Shown here piece after piece: positions 9,168 through 17,293 of a DNA stretch of 64,000 nucleotides (positions within the stretch are counted from its first letter, which is position 1; the number at the start of each line of letters is the position of its first letter). A program made the translations under genes and the position numbers. Under the pieces are notes generated by a model. It made no database searches, was not told the DNA's origin, and saw nothing but the letters and a program-made list of their open reading frames with translations. The DNA is from Egaibacter danicus (GTDB taxonomy: Bacteria > Pseudomonadota > Gammaproteobacteria > Burkholderiales > Burkholderiaceae_C), in assembly GCA_016707075.1 (NCBI GenBank), contig JADJII010000005.1, positions 186,001 to 250,000 of the forward strand. The letters run 5' to 3'.

Positions 9168-10001
9168 ATGACTGACAAATACGCCGTGATCGGCAACCCC
9201 ATTGGCTTCAGTAAGTCACCGCTGATCCATGGCATGTTTGCCGAAGTCACCGGGCAAGACATGGTCTACACCGCCATTGAAGGGCCGCTGGGTGGCCAGA
9301 ATGGCGGGTTCAAGGCGAGCGTGGATGCCTTTCGCGCAGCCGGTGGTCTGGGCATGAACGTTACCGCACCCTTCAAGCTGGACGCCTTTGCCTACGCCAC
9401 GGAGCGATCGGAAGCGGCGCAGCTCGCCGGTGCGGCCAACGCCATGAAGTTTGAGGGTGAGCGTGTGCTGGTTCAAAACTATGACGGCGTGGGCCTGGTG
9501 CGTGATGTCGCCCACAACCTGGAAACGCCACTCAAAGGCAAACGTGTGCTGATGCTGGGGGCAGGTGGTGCCGCCCGCGGCGCATTTCTGCCTTTTCTGG
9601 TGGAAGGTCCGGCCGAGTTGGTCATTGCCAACCGCCGCCTGGACAAGGCGCATGCGCTGGTGGCCATCGGTGCCAGCAAGGGAATGGTGCGTGGCTGCAC
9701 CTATGCTGAGCTGGAAGGGCAGACTTTTGACGTGGTGTTCAACGCCACATCCGCCAGCCTGCGTGCCGAGCTACCGCCCGTACCCGCGTCGGTGTTTGCC
9801 AACTGCAGCCTGGCGTATGAGCTGGCCTATGGCAAGGGCCTGACGCCGTTTCTGCGGCTGGCCCAAAACGCTGGTGTGAAACGCCTGGCCGATGGCGTAG
9901 GCATGCTGGTGGAGCAGGCGGCCGAGGCGTTTGCGTGGTGGCGCGGTGTTCGGCCGGCCACCCGTGCGGTGATTGACCGCATGACCGTGCCGCTGGTCTG
10001 A
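9168..10001 (+). CDS. Shikimate dehydrogenase family protein (AroE paralogue 1)
   Basis: A 277-residue AroE-fold enzyme that keeps all the hallmarks of true shikimate or quinate dehydrogenases: Ser15 and Ser17 in the SKSPLIH substrate motif, catalytic Lys70 in NVTAPFK, Asp106 in NYDGVG, the GAGGAARG cofactor loop near residue 131, and a C-terminal ADGVGMLVEQAAEAF. It converts 3-dehydroshikimate/shikimate-type alcohols and ketones with NAD(P). Its place behind CoA-transferase, MaoC and VOC genes and before a TetR regulator argues for a catabolic role. A GGGGAG ribosome site precedes ATG 9168, which is better than the long upstream extension of the frame. Confidence 0.85.
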   Translation: MTDKYAVIGNPIGFSKSPLIHGMFAEVTGQDMVYTAIEGPLGGQNGGFKASVDAFRAAGGLGMNVTAPFKLDAFAYATERSEAAQLAGAANAMKFEGERVLVQNYDGVGLVRDVAHNLETPLKGKRVLMLGAGGAARGAFLPFLVEGPAELVIANRRLDKAHALVAIGASKGMVRGCTYAELEGQTFDVVFNATSASLRAELPPVPASVFANCSLAYELAYGKGLTPFLRLAQNAGVKRLADGVGMLVEQAAEAFAWWRGVRPATRAVIDRMTVPLV

Positions 10002-10073
10002 CGCCATTTGTCTCACCGATGGAGAACACCGTGCTACTTGCTGTTTCGAGCCGGGCCGCTCTATACTGCGGAA

Positions 10074-10790
10074 ATGAACGAACTAGTACATTCTTCAAGT
10101 GCACGCGTGCCATCGGCACGTGCCCGTACGGCCGTCAAGCCAGCCGCAAAAACCAAAACCGCGCGGGAAACCACCCGCACCAACGACCCGGCCCGCACCA
10201 TGGCGGGCATTCTGGAGGTGGCGACGAAAGAGTTTGCCGACAAGGGTTTGAGCGGCGCGCGCATCGACGAGATTGCGGCAGCCACCAAGACCAGCAAGCG
10301 CATGATTTATTACTACTTCGGCAGCAAGGAGGGTCTGTACGTGGCGGTGCTGGAAGACCAGTACCGCCGCATGCGCAAAATCGAGGCCGAGCAACATCTG
10401 GAGGATCTGGCACCCGAGGCCGCATTGCGCAAACTGGTGGCGTTTACGTTCGACCATCACTTTGGCAATCAGGACTACATCCGGCTGGTCATGACCGAAA
10501 ACATGGAGCGGGGCCAGTATCTGGCCCAGAGCAAAACCATTCAGGAACTTAACGTGACAGCCATCCAGTCTGTGCGACTGCTGTACGAACGTGGCGTGGC
10601 GCAAGGGGTGTTCCGGCCGGGGCTGGACCCCATCGACATTCATGCTTCCATTTCGGCGCTGACGTTTTTCAATGTGTCGAACCAGTACACCTTCGGTCTG
10701 ATTTTCAAGACGGGCAAGCGTTCGCCAGAAGCTTTGTCAGCCCGGCGCCAGAATATTGTCGAGTTGATCGTGCGTTTCGTAAAAGCCTGA
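10074..10790 (+). CDS. TetR-family transcriptional regulator
   Basis: A ~238-residue regulator. After a basic, disordered 40-residue tail rich in Ala, Arg and Lys comes the TetR DNA-binding domain with the helix-turn-helix IDEIAAATKTSKRMIYYYFGSKEGLY, then a helical ligand domain containing DHHFGNQDYIRLVMTENMERG. ATG 10074 is favoured because longer starts add a sequence without homology. It lies between the AroE-like operon and the TRAP transporter genes and probably controls one or both. The first codons overlap an ACTAGTACATT word that resembles a word upstream of the transporter, which would suit autoregulation. Confidence 0.88.
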   Translation: MNELVHSSSARVPSARARTAVKPAAKTKTARETTRTNDPARTMAGILEVATKEFADKGLSGARIDEIAAATKTSKRMIYYYFGSKEGLYVAVLEDQYRRMRKIEAEQHLEDLAPEAALRKLVAFTFDHHFGNQDYIRLVMTENMERGQYLAQSKTIQELNVTAIQSVRLLYERGVAQGVFRPGLDPIDIHASISALTFFNVSNQYTFGLIFKTGKRSPEALSARRQNIVELIVRFVKA

Positions 10791-10852
10791 GAGCGCGAAA
10801 GGGATGTGCCGCCAGAATCTGCGGCGATATCAGGGTAATTACTAATTCATAA

Positions 10853-10885
10853 AAACTAACTAGTTCGTACATTACGTATGACTAC
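10853..10885. promoter_or_regulatory. Candidate TetR operator upstream of TRAP genes
   Basis: The 116 bp before the TRAP operon contains AACTAGTTCGTACATTACG, an A+T-rich partly symmetric word that shares ACTAGT and TACATT with 10082-10092 at the start of the TetR gene. A regulator-binding site is inferred from this recurrence only. Confidence 0.4.
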
Positions 10886-10906
10886 GCAATAACAGGAGAC
10901 ATTTCT

Positions 10907-11461
10907 ATGCTGCAGACCTGGATAGACCGGTATTGCCGACTGCTGTCGGTGCTGATGGTCGCCTGCCTTGCCCTGATGGTCGTGCTGGTGTTTGGCAATG
11001 TTGTCATGCGCTACGCCTTCAACTCCGGATTCACGCTGTCTGAAGAGTTGTCGCGCTGGCTGTTTGTCTGGATGACATTTCTCGGGGCCGTGGTGGCGCT
11101 GAATGAACGTGGGCATCTGGGTACGGATTCGCTGGTGGCCCGACTGTCCATCCGGGGCAAGAAAATTTGCCTGGGGCTGGGTCATGCCTTCATGCTCTAT
11201 ATCTGCTGGCTGGTTTTTCAGGGTGCGCTGGAGCAAACCAGGATCAACTGGACGTCCACCAGTGCCGTCATGGAGACATCCATGGGGTATTTTTATTCGT
11301 GCGGTGTGTTTTTCGCCGTGTCTGCCGCTGTGATTCTGTTGAACGACTTCTGGCGCCTGCTGTCAGGTCAGCTATCCGACGAAGAACTGGTCGGTATCCG
11401 CGAATCTGAAGACATGCCGCACGGCGACCCCCAGCCGCTGCCCACTCAAACTACACGTTGA
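10907..11461 (+). CDS. TRAP transporter small permease (DctQ type)
   Basis: A 184-residue inner-membrane protein with four predicted membrane spans (about residues 13-33, 50-68, 88-108 and 128-146) and the DctQ-type motif NVVMRYAFNSGFTLSEELSRWLFVWMTFLGA. It pairs with the large permease 16 bp downstream to form the transport unit of a tripartite ATP-independent importer for an organic acid. The C-terminal 35 residues are polar and cytoplasmic. A CAGGAG ribosome site precedes the ATG. Confidence 0.9.
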   Translation: MLQTWIDRYCRLLSVLMVACLALMVVLVFGNVVMRYAFNSGFTLSEELSRWLFVWMTFLGAVVALNERGHLGTDSLVARLSIRGKKICLGLGHAFMLYICWLVFQGALEQTRINWTSTSAVMETSMGYFYSCGVFFAVSAAVILLNDFWRLLSGQLSDEELVGIRESEDMPHGDPQPLPTQTTR

Positions 11462-11477
11462 AAGCAGAGGCATCCAA

Positions 11478-12755
11478 ATGACCATCGCCATCTTTCTGGG
11501 TTCCCTGCTTGCCGCCATGGCAATTGGCATTCCCATTTCGTTCTCGCTGCTCCTGTGTGGCGCCGCCCTGATGTGGCATCTGGACATATTTGATGCCCAG
11601 ATCCTCGCGCAAAACGTCATTGAAGGCGCCAACAGTTTCCCCTTGCTGGCCGTGCCATTCTTCATGCTGGCGGGTGAAATCATGAACGCAGGCGGCTTGT
11701 CCCGCCGCATCGTCAACTTTGCCATGTCCCTGGTGGGGCATATCAAGGGTGGTCTGGGTTACGTGGCCATTCTGTCTGCCTGCATCATGGCTGCGTTGTC
11801 GGGTTCAGCCGTGGCGGATGCAGCCGCCCTGTCGGCTTTGCTGCTGCCGATGATGGTCGCGGCAGGCCATGACAAAGCCCGTTCGGCTGGCCTGCTGGCA
11901 TCGGCCAGCATCATTGCGCCCATCATTCCCCCCAGCATTGCTTTCGTGATTTTTGGCGTGGCCGCCAACGTGTCGATTTCCAAATTGTTCATGGCAGGCA
12001 TCGTTCCAGGCCTGATGTTGGGGGCATCGCTGTGGTTCACATGGGGCTTTCTGGCGCGGCGTGAGCAAGTGGCTGTTCCAGCGCGCAAGACAGCTGCAGA
12101 GGTTGTCGCCGCGTTCAAGGACGCCACCTTCGCGCTGGTTATGCCGATCATTGTCATTGTGGGTCTGAAGTTTGGAGTGTTCACGCCAACTGAGGCCGCT
12201 GTGGTCGCAGCGGTCTATGCCCTTTTTGTTTCAACCGTCATTTATGGCGAGTTGAAGATCAGCCAGTTGTATGGCCTGTTTCTGGCTGCTGCCAAGACCA
12301 CGGCGGTCATCATGTTTCTGGTGGCTGCGGCCATGGTGTCTGCCTGGCTGATTACAGTGGCGCAATTGCCTGCGCAACTGGTGGCGTTGCTTCAGCCTTT
12401 GCTGGACAGTCCACGGTTGCTCATGGCGGCCATTATGGTGCTGGTGATCATTGTGGGCACGGCCATGGACATGACCCCAACCATCCTGATCCTGACCCCC
12501 GTGCTGATGCCGTTGGTGAAGGCGGCAGGCATTGACCCCGTGTACTTTGGTGTGCTGTTTGTGATGAACAACGCCATCGGCCTGATCACACCGCCGGTCG
12601 GTACCGTTCTCAATACCGTTGCCGGTGTCGGCAAAGTGAGCATGGACGACGTTACCAGAGGTGTGTGGCCTTTTATGGCTGCGCAATTTACGCTGATGTT
12701 TTTGATGGTTCTGTTCCCGCAGATCGTCATGGTGCCAGCGCGCTGGTTCTATTGA
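11478..12755 (+). CDS. TRAP transporter large permease (DctM type)
   Basis: A 425-residue, very hydrophobic protein of the DctM family with about 11-12 membrane spans. Recognisable stretches are PLLAVPFFMLAGEIMNAGG near residue 55, LSGSAVADAAALSALLLP, SIIAPIIPPSIAFVIFG, and the C-terminal NNAIGLITPPVGTVLN. DctM forms the sodium-coupled path for the substrate captured by DctP. It lies between the DctQ and DctP genes in one operon. Confidence 0.95.
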   Translation: MTIAIFLGSLLAAMAIGIPISFSLLLCGAALMWHLDIFDAQILAQNVIEGANSFPLLAVPFFMLAGEIMNAGGLSRRIVNFAMSLVGHIKGGLGYVAILSACIMAALSGSAVADAAALSALLLPMMVAAGHDKARSAGLLASASIIAPIIPPSIAFVIFGVAANVSISKLFMAGIVPGLMLGASLWFTWGFLARREQVAVPARKTAAEVVAAFKDATFALVMPIIVIVGLKFGVFTPTEAAVVAAVYALFVSTVIYGELKISQLYGLFLAAAKTTAVIMFLVAAAMVSAWLITVAQLPAQLVALLQPLLDSPRLLMAAIMVLVIIVGTAMDMTPTILILTPVLMPLVKAAGIDPVYFGVLFVMNNAIGLITPPVGTVLNTVAGVGKVSMDDVTRGVWPFMAAQFTLMFLMVLFPQIVMVPARWFY

Positions 12756-12841
12756 ATGTTTTCCCGATGCGGGGCGTGTTTGGTACGCCTAACCCTGTGT
12801 CACTACATCTTGCGTACTACGTTCACTTTTCCGGAGACAAC

Positions 12842-13849
12842 ATGAAACGATTAGTCCTTAAATCCATCGCCGCCGTTATGGCCTTGACCGCCATTGGCAT
12901 GGCTTCGGCTCAAGACATCAAGGAGCGGACCCTGAAATTTGCGGTTGCGGGTCCCGAAACCCATCCCGCCGTGCCTGGCATGAAGAAATTTGCCGAGGCC
13001 GTAACCGCCAAGTCCGGCGGCAAGATCAAGGTCAACCTGTTCTATAACAGCTCGCTGGGTACCGACCAGGCCATCGTATCCGCCCTCAAGGGCGGCACCG
13101 TTGAAATGTCGGTGATGAACTCCGGCATTCTGGCCAGCGAAGCCAAGGAACTGGCACTGTTTGACTTCCCCTTCCTGTTCGCCAACGAAAAAGAATCCGA
13201 CGCTATCGTTGACGGACCGGTTGGCAAGAAGATGCACGCCCTCCTGCAGGAAAAAGGCCTCGTGGGCCTGTCTTACTGGGAACTGGGCTATCGCCACATG
13301 ACCAACAGCAAGCGGCCATTGAACAAAGTGGAAGACATCGATGGTCTGAAGCTGCGCGTAATCCCTAACCCCATCAATGTGGACTGGGTTAAGGCACTGG
13401 GTGCCAACCCGACACCACTGCCATTCGCTGAGGTCTATGGCGCGCTGGAACAAAAGGCCATCGACGGTCAGGAAAACCCGATTGCCGTGATCGCAGCCAA
13501 CAAGTTCTGGGAAGTTCAGAAATACGTGGCTCTGACCAACCACCAGTACAACCCGCAATCGGTGATCTTCAGCAAGAAGGTTTGGGACACACTGAGCCCG
13601 GCCGAGAAGAAAATCATTGATGACTCTTCCGACGAGGCTACCAAGTTCCAGCGCGAGCAGTCGCGTGCTGCGGTAGCCGCCAACGTGGAACTGTTGAGGA
13701 AAAACGGCATGACCATCACCCAGTTCTCACCAGCCGAAGTCGCCAAGCTGCGCGAAAAGATGAAACCGGTGATTGCCAAGTACACCGCCAGCGTGGGCGA
13801 AGCGACCGTCAACGAGGTGCTGGCTGAGCTGGCCAAGATGCGCAAGTAA
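12842..13849 (+). CDS. TRAP transporter periplasmic solute-binding protein (DctP type)
   Basis: A 335-residue periplasmic protein with a clear signal peptide (MKRLVLKSIAAVMALTAIG..., cleavage after ASA near residue 23) and the DctP fold. The family's carboxylate-binding arginine is expected in the segment DGLKLRVIPNPINVDWVKALG. C-terminal NHQYNPQSVIFSKKVWDTLSPAE is also typical. The start at ATG 12842 follows a CCGGAGAC ribosome site; a longer frame start overlaps the DctM gene and lacks the signal peptide. Ligands of the family are mostly carboxylic or sugar acids, which fits the AroE/AroQ-like enzymes around it. Confidence 0.92.
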   Translation: MKRLVLKSIAAVMALTAIGMASAQDIKERTLKFAVAGPETHPAVPGMKKFAEAVTAKSGGKIKVNLFYNSSLGTDQAIVSALKGGTVEMSVMNSGILASEAKELALFDFPFLFANEKESDAIVDGPVGKKMHALLQEKGLVGLSYWELGYRHMTNSKRPLNKVEDIDGLKLRVIPNPINVDWVKALGANPTPLPFAEVYGALEQKAIDGQENPIAVIAANKFWEVQKYVALTNHQYNPQSVIFSKKVWDTLSPAEKKIIDDSSDEATKFQREQSRAAVAANVELLRKNGMTITQFSPAEVAKLREKMKPVIAKYTASVGEATVNEVLAELAKMRK

Positions 13850-13869
13850 GCTGCCTCGTGATTCAGTCA

Positions 13870-13908
13870 CCCGGGAGGCACTGAAACCTCCCGGGCGGCT
13901 TTGTCTTT
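13870..13908 (+). terminator. Rho-independent-like terminator after dctP
   Basis: A perfect 9 bp stem CCCGGGAGG / CCTCCCGGG (13870-13878 and 13887-13895) with an 8 nt loop, followed by a T-rich tract (TTTGTCTTT). It sits 20 bp after the DctP stop and probably ends or attenuates the TRAP transcript. Confidence 0.8.
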
Positions 13909-13943
13909 CCGAAAAGCGTTCTTGCATCTCGCCCTCTATTCCC

Positions 13944-14993
13944 ATGAATAAAACACGTATCGCGGTAGCCGGCGCTGGCTATATCGGGCAAGCCCATATG
14001 GACGTGGCGCGAGCCAGCCCGACCTGCGTTTTGTCTGCGATTGTTGATCCTTTGCCCGCTGCGGTAGCCTTGGCGGCGAAGGCCGGTGTTCCGCTTTACG
14101 CGTCACTCGATGAGCTTTTATCCAAAGACCGTCCGGATGGTCTGATTCTGGCCACGCCCAACCATCTGCATGTCACGCAGGGGTTGCAGTGCATCGCTGC
14201 AAAACTGCCTGTCCTGCTGGAAAAGCCGATTGCCACCACCGTGGCCGAAGGTGAGCAACTGGTCAATGCGGTTGACACAACCGGCGCGAAAGTGCTCATT
14301 GGCCACCACCGCGCGCACAGCCCCATCATGGCCAAGGCCAAAGAAGTGGTGGATTCCGGCAAGCTCGGTAAACTGGTCGCTGTCATGGGTAGCGCGACCT
14401 TCCTCAAACCCGATCATTACTACGTGGATGGACCCTGGCGGCGTGAGATCGGCGCAGGCCCGATTCTGTTGAACATGATCCACGAAGTGCATAACCTGCG
14501 CATGTTGTGCGGCGACATGGTTGCGGTGCAGGCGTTCGCCTCACACGCCACACGGGGCTTCCCGGTGGAAGACACCGTAGCCATCAACCTGCGGTTTGCC
14601 AATGGCATGCTGGGCACTTTCATGCTGTCCGACACCGCCGCCTGCCCGCGCAGCTGGGAGCAAACTTCTCAGGAGAACAAGGCTTATCCAACGTACACAG
14701 ACGAAGACTGCTACGTCATCACCGGCACCAACGGATCCCTGTCAGTGCCGACCATGCGCCTGAAAACCTACCCCCGACCGGAAGATCGTTCGTGGTGGAA
14801 AGAATTTGAAATAGGCGTCGTGGGCATGGTGCGCGACGATCCGTTGAAACATCAAATAGAACACTTCGGCAAAGTCGTTCGCGGTGAGGCCGAGCCACTG
14901 GTGAGCGCACGTGATGGTTTGCTGAACCTGCGGGTCACTGAAGCCATTGCCGAGGCATCCAAAACGGGCAGAGTCATTGAGTTGGCCCGCTAG
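13944..14993 (+). CDS. Gfo/Idh/MocA-family oxidoreductase
   Basis: A 349-residue NAD(P)-dependent dehydrogenase-like protein with Rossmann motif VAGAGYIGQAH at residues 7-17, the signature LEKPIATTVAEG near residue 93, and the active-site stretch GPILLNMIHEVHNLRML near residue 172. ATG 13944 is chosen because the longer frame starts inside the DctP gene. It follows the DctP terminator and precedes the dehydroquinase-like gene by 28 bp, so it is likely co-transcribed with it. A substrate related to the TRAP cargo (inositol-like or hydroaromatic alcohol) is an inference. Confidence 0.85.
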   Translation: MNKTRIAVAGAGYIGQAHMDVARASPTCVLSAIVDPLPAAVALAAKAGVPLYASLDELLSKDRPDGLILATPNHLHVTQGLQCIAAKLPVLLEKPIATTVAEGEQLVNAVDTTGAKVLIGHHRAHSPIMAKAKEVVDSGKLGKLVAVMGSATFLKPDHYYVDGPWRREIGAGPILLNMIHEVHNLRMLCGDMVAVQAFASHATRGFPVEDTVAINLRFANGMLGTFMLSDTAACPRSWEQTSQENKAYPTYTDEDCYVITGTNGSLSVPTMRLKTYPRPEDRSWWKEFEIGVVGMVRDDPLKHQIEHFGKVVRGEAEPLVSARDGLLNLRVTEAIAEASKTGRVIELAR

Positions 14994-15021
14994 ATATTTC
15001 AAACCAGATTAGGAGTAACCC

Positions 15022-15465
15022 ATGAAAATTCTCATGCTGCACGGTATCAACCACAACATGTTCGGCAAGCGTGACCCCAAGCAATACGGCACCATCACGC
15101 TGGACGAAATCAACGCCAGCCTGGGTGCTTTGGGTAAAGAGCTGGGCGCTGACCTGGAGTACTTCCAGACCAATGGTGAAGGCGAAATGTGCGAGCGCAT
15201 CCACCAGGGCTATCGGGACGACGTGGATGCGGTGCTTATCAACGCCGGAGCCTGGACGCACTACAGCTATGGTATCCGCGATGCGCTGGCCATTCTGACC
15301 TGCCCCATCGTCGAACTGCACATGTCCAACATCCACGCGCGTGAACCTTTCCGCCACGTTTCGGTGTTTGCTGAAATCGTCAGGGGCCAGATCTGTGGTT
15401 TCGGCGTAGACAGCTATTTGCTGGCGTTGCGCGCTGCTGTGTCTGCTGTCAAGGCGGCCAAATAA
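15022..15465 (+). CDS. Type II 3-dehydroquinate dehydratase homologue
   Basis: A 147-residue AroQ-fold protein. Catalytic residues line up with characterised type II dehydroquinases: Asn10, Arg17, Tyr22, Asn in INAGAWTHYS, His in the same motif, His in ELHMSNIHAREPFRH and its arginines. The usual NGPNLNLLG loop is altered to HGINHNMFG, so the substrate or rate may differ. The normal reaction is trans... more exactly, dehydration of 3-dehydroquinate to 3-dehydroshikimate by an enolate route. Its neighbours (oxidoreductase, AroE paralogue, permease) indicate a catabolic quinate-like pathway. It ends in TAATG, with its stop overlapping the start of the next gene. Confidence 0.85.
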   Translation: MKILMLHGINHNMFGKRDPKQYGTITLDEINASLGALGKELGADLEYFQTNGEGEMCERIHQGYRDDVDAVLINAGAWTHYSYGIRDALAILTCPIVELHMSNIHAREPFRHVSVFAEIVRGQICGFGVDSYLLALRAAVSAVKAAK

Positions 15466-16298
15466 TGATCAATGGCAACACGGAGATCGTTGCGCATATC
15501 GGTTTCCCGACGCACGCCTTCAAGGCACCCATGATCTACAACCCCTGGTTTGAAAAAGCCGGGGTGAATGCCATCGTGGTCCCCATGGGCTGTCAGGCTC
15601 AGGACTACCCGGATCTTCTGCGTTCGGTGTTCAAGCTGGCGAACATACGCGGTGCATTGATCACCATGCCGCACAAGGTCACCACGGTGGGGTTGCTGGA
15701 CGAGGTATTCCCCACGGCTGCGATTGCCGGTTCGTGCAACGCAGTGCGCCGGGGCTCAGATGGTCGTTTGCAGGGCGATATGTTTGACGGCGAAGGCTTT
15801 GTACGCGGCGTGCGCCGCAAGGGTTGCAAACTGGAAGGCGCCCGTGTTCTGATCGTAGGCTGTGGCGGCGTGGGTTCAGCCATAGCAGCTTCACTGGCGA
15901 CTGCCGGAGTGGGTGCGATCAGTCTGTTTGATGCGCGGGCGGAATCAGCGCAGGGTTTGGGTCAGCGATTGACCAGGCACTACCCGCTTCTTGAAGTCTC
16001 TACAGGTAGCAACGATCCTGCCGGCTTCGATCTGATTGTCAACGGTACGCCCCTGGGCATGAATGAAGGCGACCCGATGCCAATGAACGTGTCGCGCATT
16101 GCTGCCACCACCTTTGTCGGTGAAGTGGTCATGAAAACCGAGATGACAGCCTTCCTGACTGCTGTGCAGGCAAGGGGTTGCCGCTTCCAGGTTGGTTCGG
16201 ACATGCTGTTTGAACAGATTCCGGCTTACCTGGAATTTTTCGGTTTCCCCAGCACCACGCCTGAGGTTCTGCGCTCTGTTGCCACGCTGAAGTATTGA
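15465..16298 (+). CDS. Shikimate dehydrogenase-like protein with altered substrate site (paralogue 2)
   Basis: A 277-residue AroE-fold protein whose ATG overlaps the AroQ-like stop by 1 bp, implying translational coupling. It keeps catalytic Lys71 (ITMPHK), Asn92 (GSCNAV), Asp108 (FDGEGF) and the cofactor loop VGCGGVGSA near residue 130. However, the two serines that hold the shikimate carboxylate (SKS in paralogue 1) are replaced by Phe19 and Ala21 (AFKAP). Shikimate itself is therefore an unlikely substrate; a related cyclic polyol lacking or differently placing the carboxylate is possible. The function within the cluster is inferred. Confidence 0.8.
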   Translation: MINGNTEIVAHIGFPTHAFKAPMIYNPWFEKAGVNAIVVPMGCQAQDYPDLLRSVFKLANIRGALITMPHKVTTVGLLDEVFPTAAIAGSCNAVRRGSDGRLQGDMFDGEGFVRGVRRKGCKLEGARVLIVGCGGVGSAIAASLATAGVGAISLFDARAESAQGLGQRLTRHYPLLEVSTGSNDPAGFDLIVNGTPLGMNEGDPMPMNVSRIAATTFVGEVVMKTEMTAFLTAVQARGCRFQVGSDMLFEQIPAYLEFFGFPSTTPEVLRSVATLKY

Positions 16299-16327
16299 AT
16301 GGGCATTGGCCGGGTGGTCTCGTATTG

Positions 16328-17275
16328 ATGGAATACGTTCTCGCTGTCACAACACCCATTTACCTGCTCATTGCAGTCGGATTTGCTTCGGTACGTCTGG
16401 GCTGGATGACCTCCGCCGACATGCGGGTGCTGGGGCGGTTCACGGCGCAGTTTGGTGTGCCTGCACTGCTGTTTCGTGCCATTTCGCGTCAGCCACTGGG
16501 CGCTGTTCTGAATGGCGACTATCTGGCGGTGTATGCCGCAGGCTCACTGACCGCCCTGTTCATCGTCACACTTGTCGCGTGGCGTTTGCGAGAACGCCCC
16601 GTCTCACTGGCTGCGTTGCAAGGTCTGGGTGCTTCCGGTTCGAACAGTGCATTCATTGGGTATCCCATTGTTCTGCAGGTCATCGGCCCCACGGCGGGTG
16701 TTGCGCTGGCTCTGTGCACCCTGGTGGAGAACCTGTTGGTGATGCCGCTTGCCCTGGCCCTGGCGGATTCCGGCGGCGGTGGCCAGCGCCCTGGCGCTGT
16801 CTTGCGGTCCACTCTGCGTTCGCTGGTAGGCAACCCGATGATTCTGGCGATTTTCTCCGGATTGACGGTTTCTGCCCTGGGATGGCACATACCTGCCGTG
16901 CTGGATCAAACGGTGTCTCTGGCTGCCGCGGCGGCTCCACCCACGGCTTTGTTCGTGATTGGCGGCTCGCTGGTTGGTCTGCAATTAGCGGGCATCCGCG
17001 GCGACATAGCGCTGATCACTTGCGGAAAATTACTGCTGCACCCCCTGTGTGTGCTGGCTTTCGTACTTCTGTTTCCACCCGAGCAGCCGTTGCTGCGCGC
17101 CGCCGCCATTCTCTTTGCAGCCATGCCGATGCTGAGTATTTATCCGGTGCTGGCACAGCGGCATGGCCACGAGCGCATTTGCGCAGCAGCCTTGCTGGCT
17201 GCAACCGTATCCTCGTTTGTTTCCATCAGTTTGTTGATTGCGTTGTTGCCGCCGGCATGGCTTCCCGCTCACTAA
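16328..17275 (+). CDS. AEC-family (auxin efflux carrier-like) permease
   Basis: A ~315-residue membrane protein with about ten hydrophobic segments in two halves. The first half includes TTPIYLLIAVGFASVRLGWM and GASGSNSAFIGYPIVLQVIG (a conserved N/G-x-P break typical of AEC carriers), the second half GGSLVGLQLAGI and AAILFAAMPMLSIYPVLAQ. Such carriers move organic acids. ATG 16328 is preferred to 16295 because hydrophobic homology begins there. It is the second transport system of the cluster after TRAP; import or export cannot be told. Confidence 0.85.
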   Translation: MEYVLAVTTPIYLLIAVGFASVRLGWMTSADMRVLGRFTAQFGVPALLFRAISRQPLGAVLNGDYLAVYAAGSLTALFIVTLVAWRLRERPVSLAALQGLGASGSNSAFIGYPIVLQVIGPTAGVALALCTLVENLLVMPLALALADSGGGGQRPGAVLRSTLRSLVGNPMILAIFSGLTVSALGWHIPAVLDQTVSLAAAAAPPTALFVIGGSLVGLQLAGIRGDIALITCGKLLLHPLCVLAFVLLFPPEQPLLRAAAILFAAMPMLSIYPVLAQRHGHERICAAALLAATVSSFVSISLLIALLPPAWLPAH

Positions 17276-17293
17276 GCGCCTGCCTAAGCCTCT

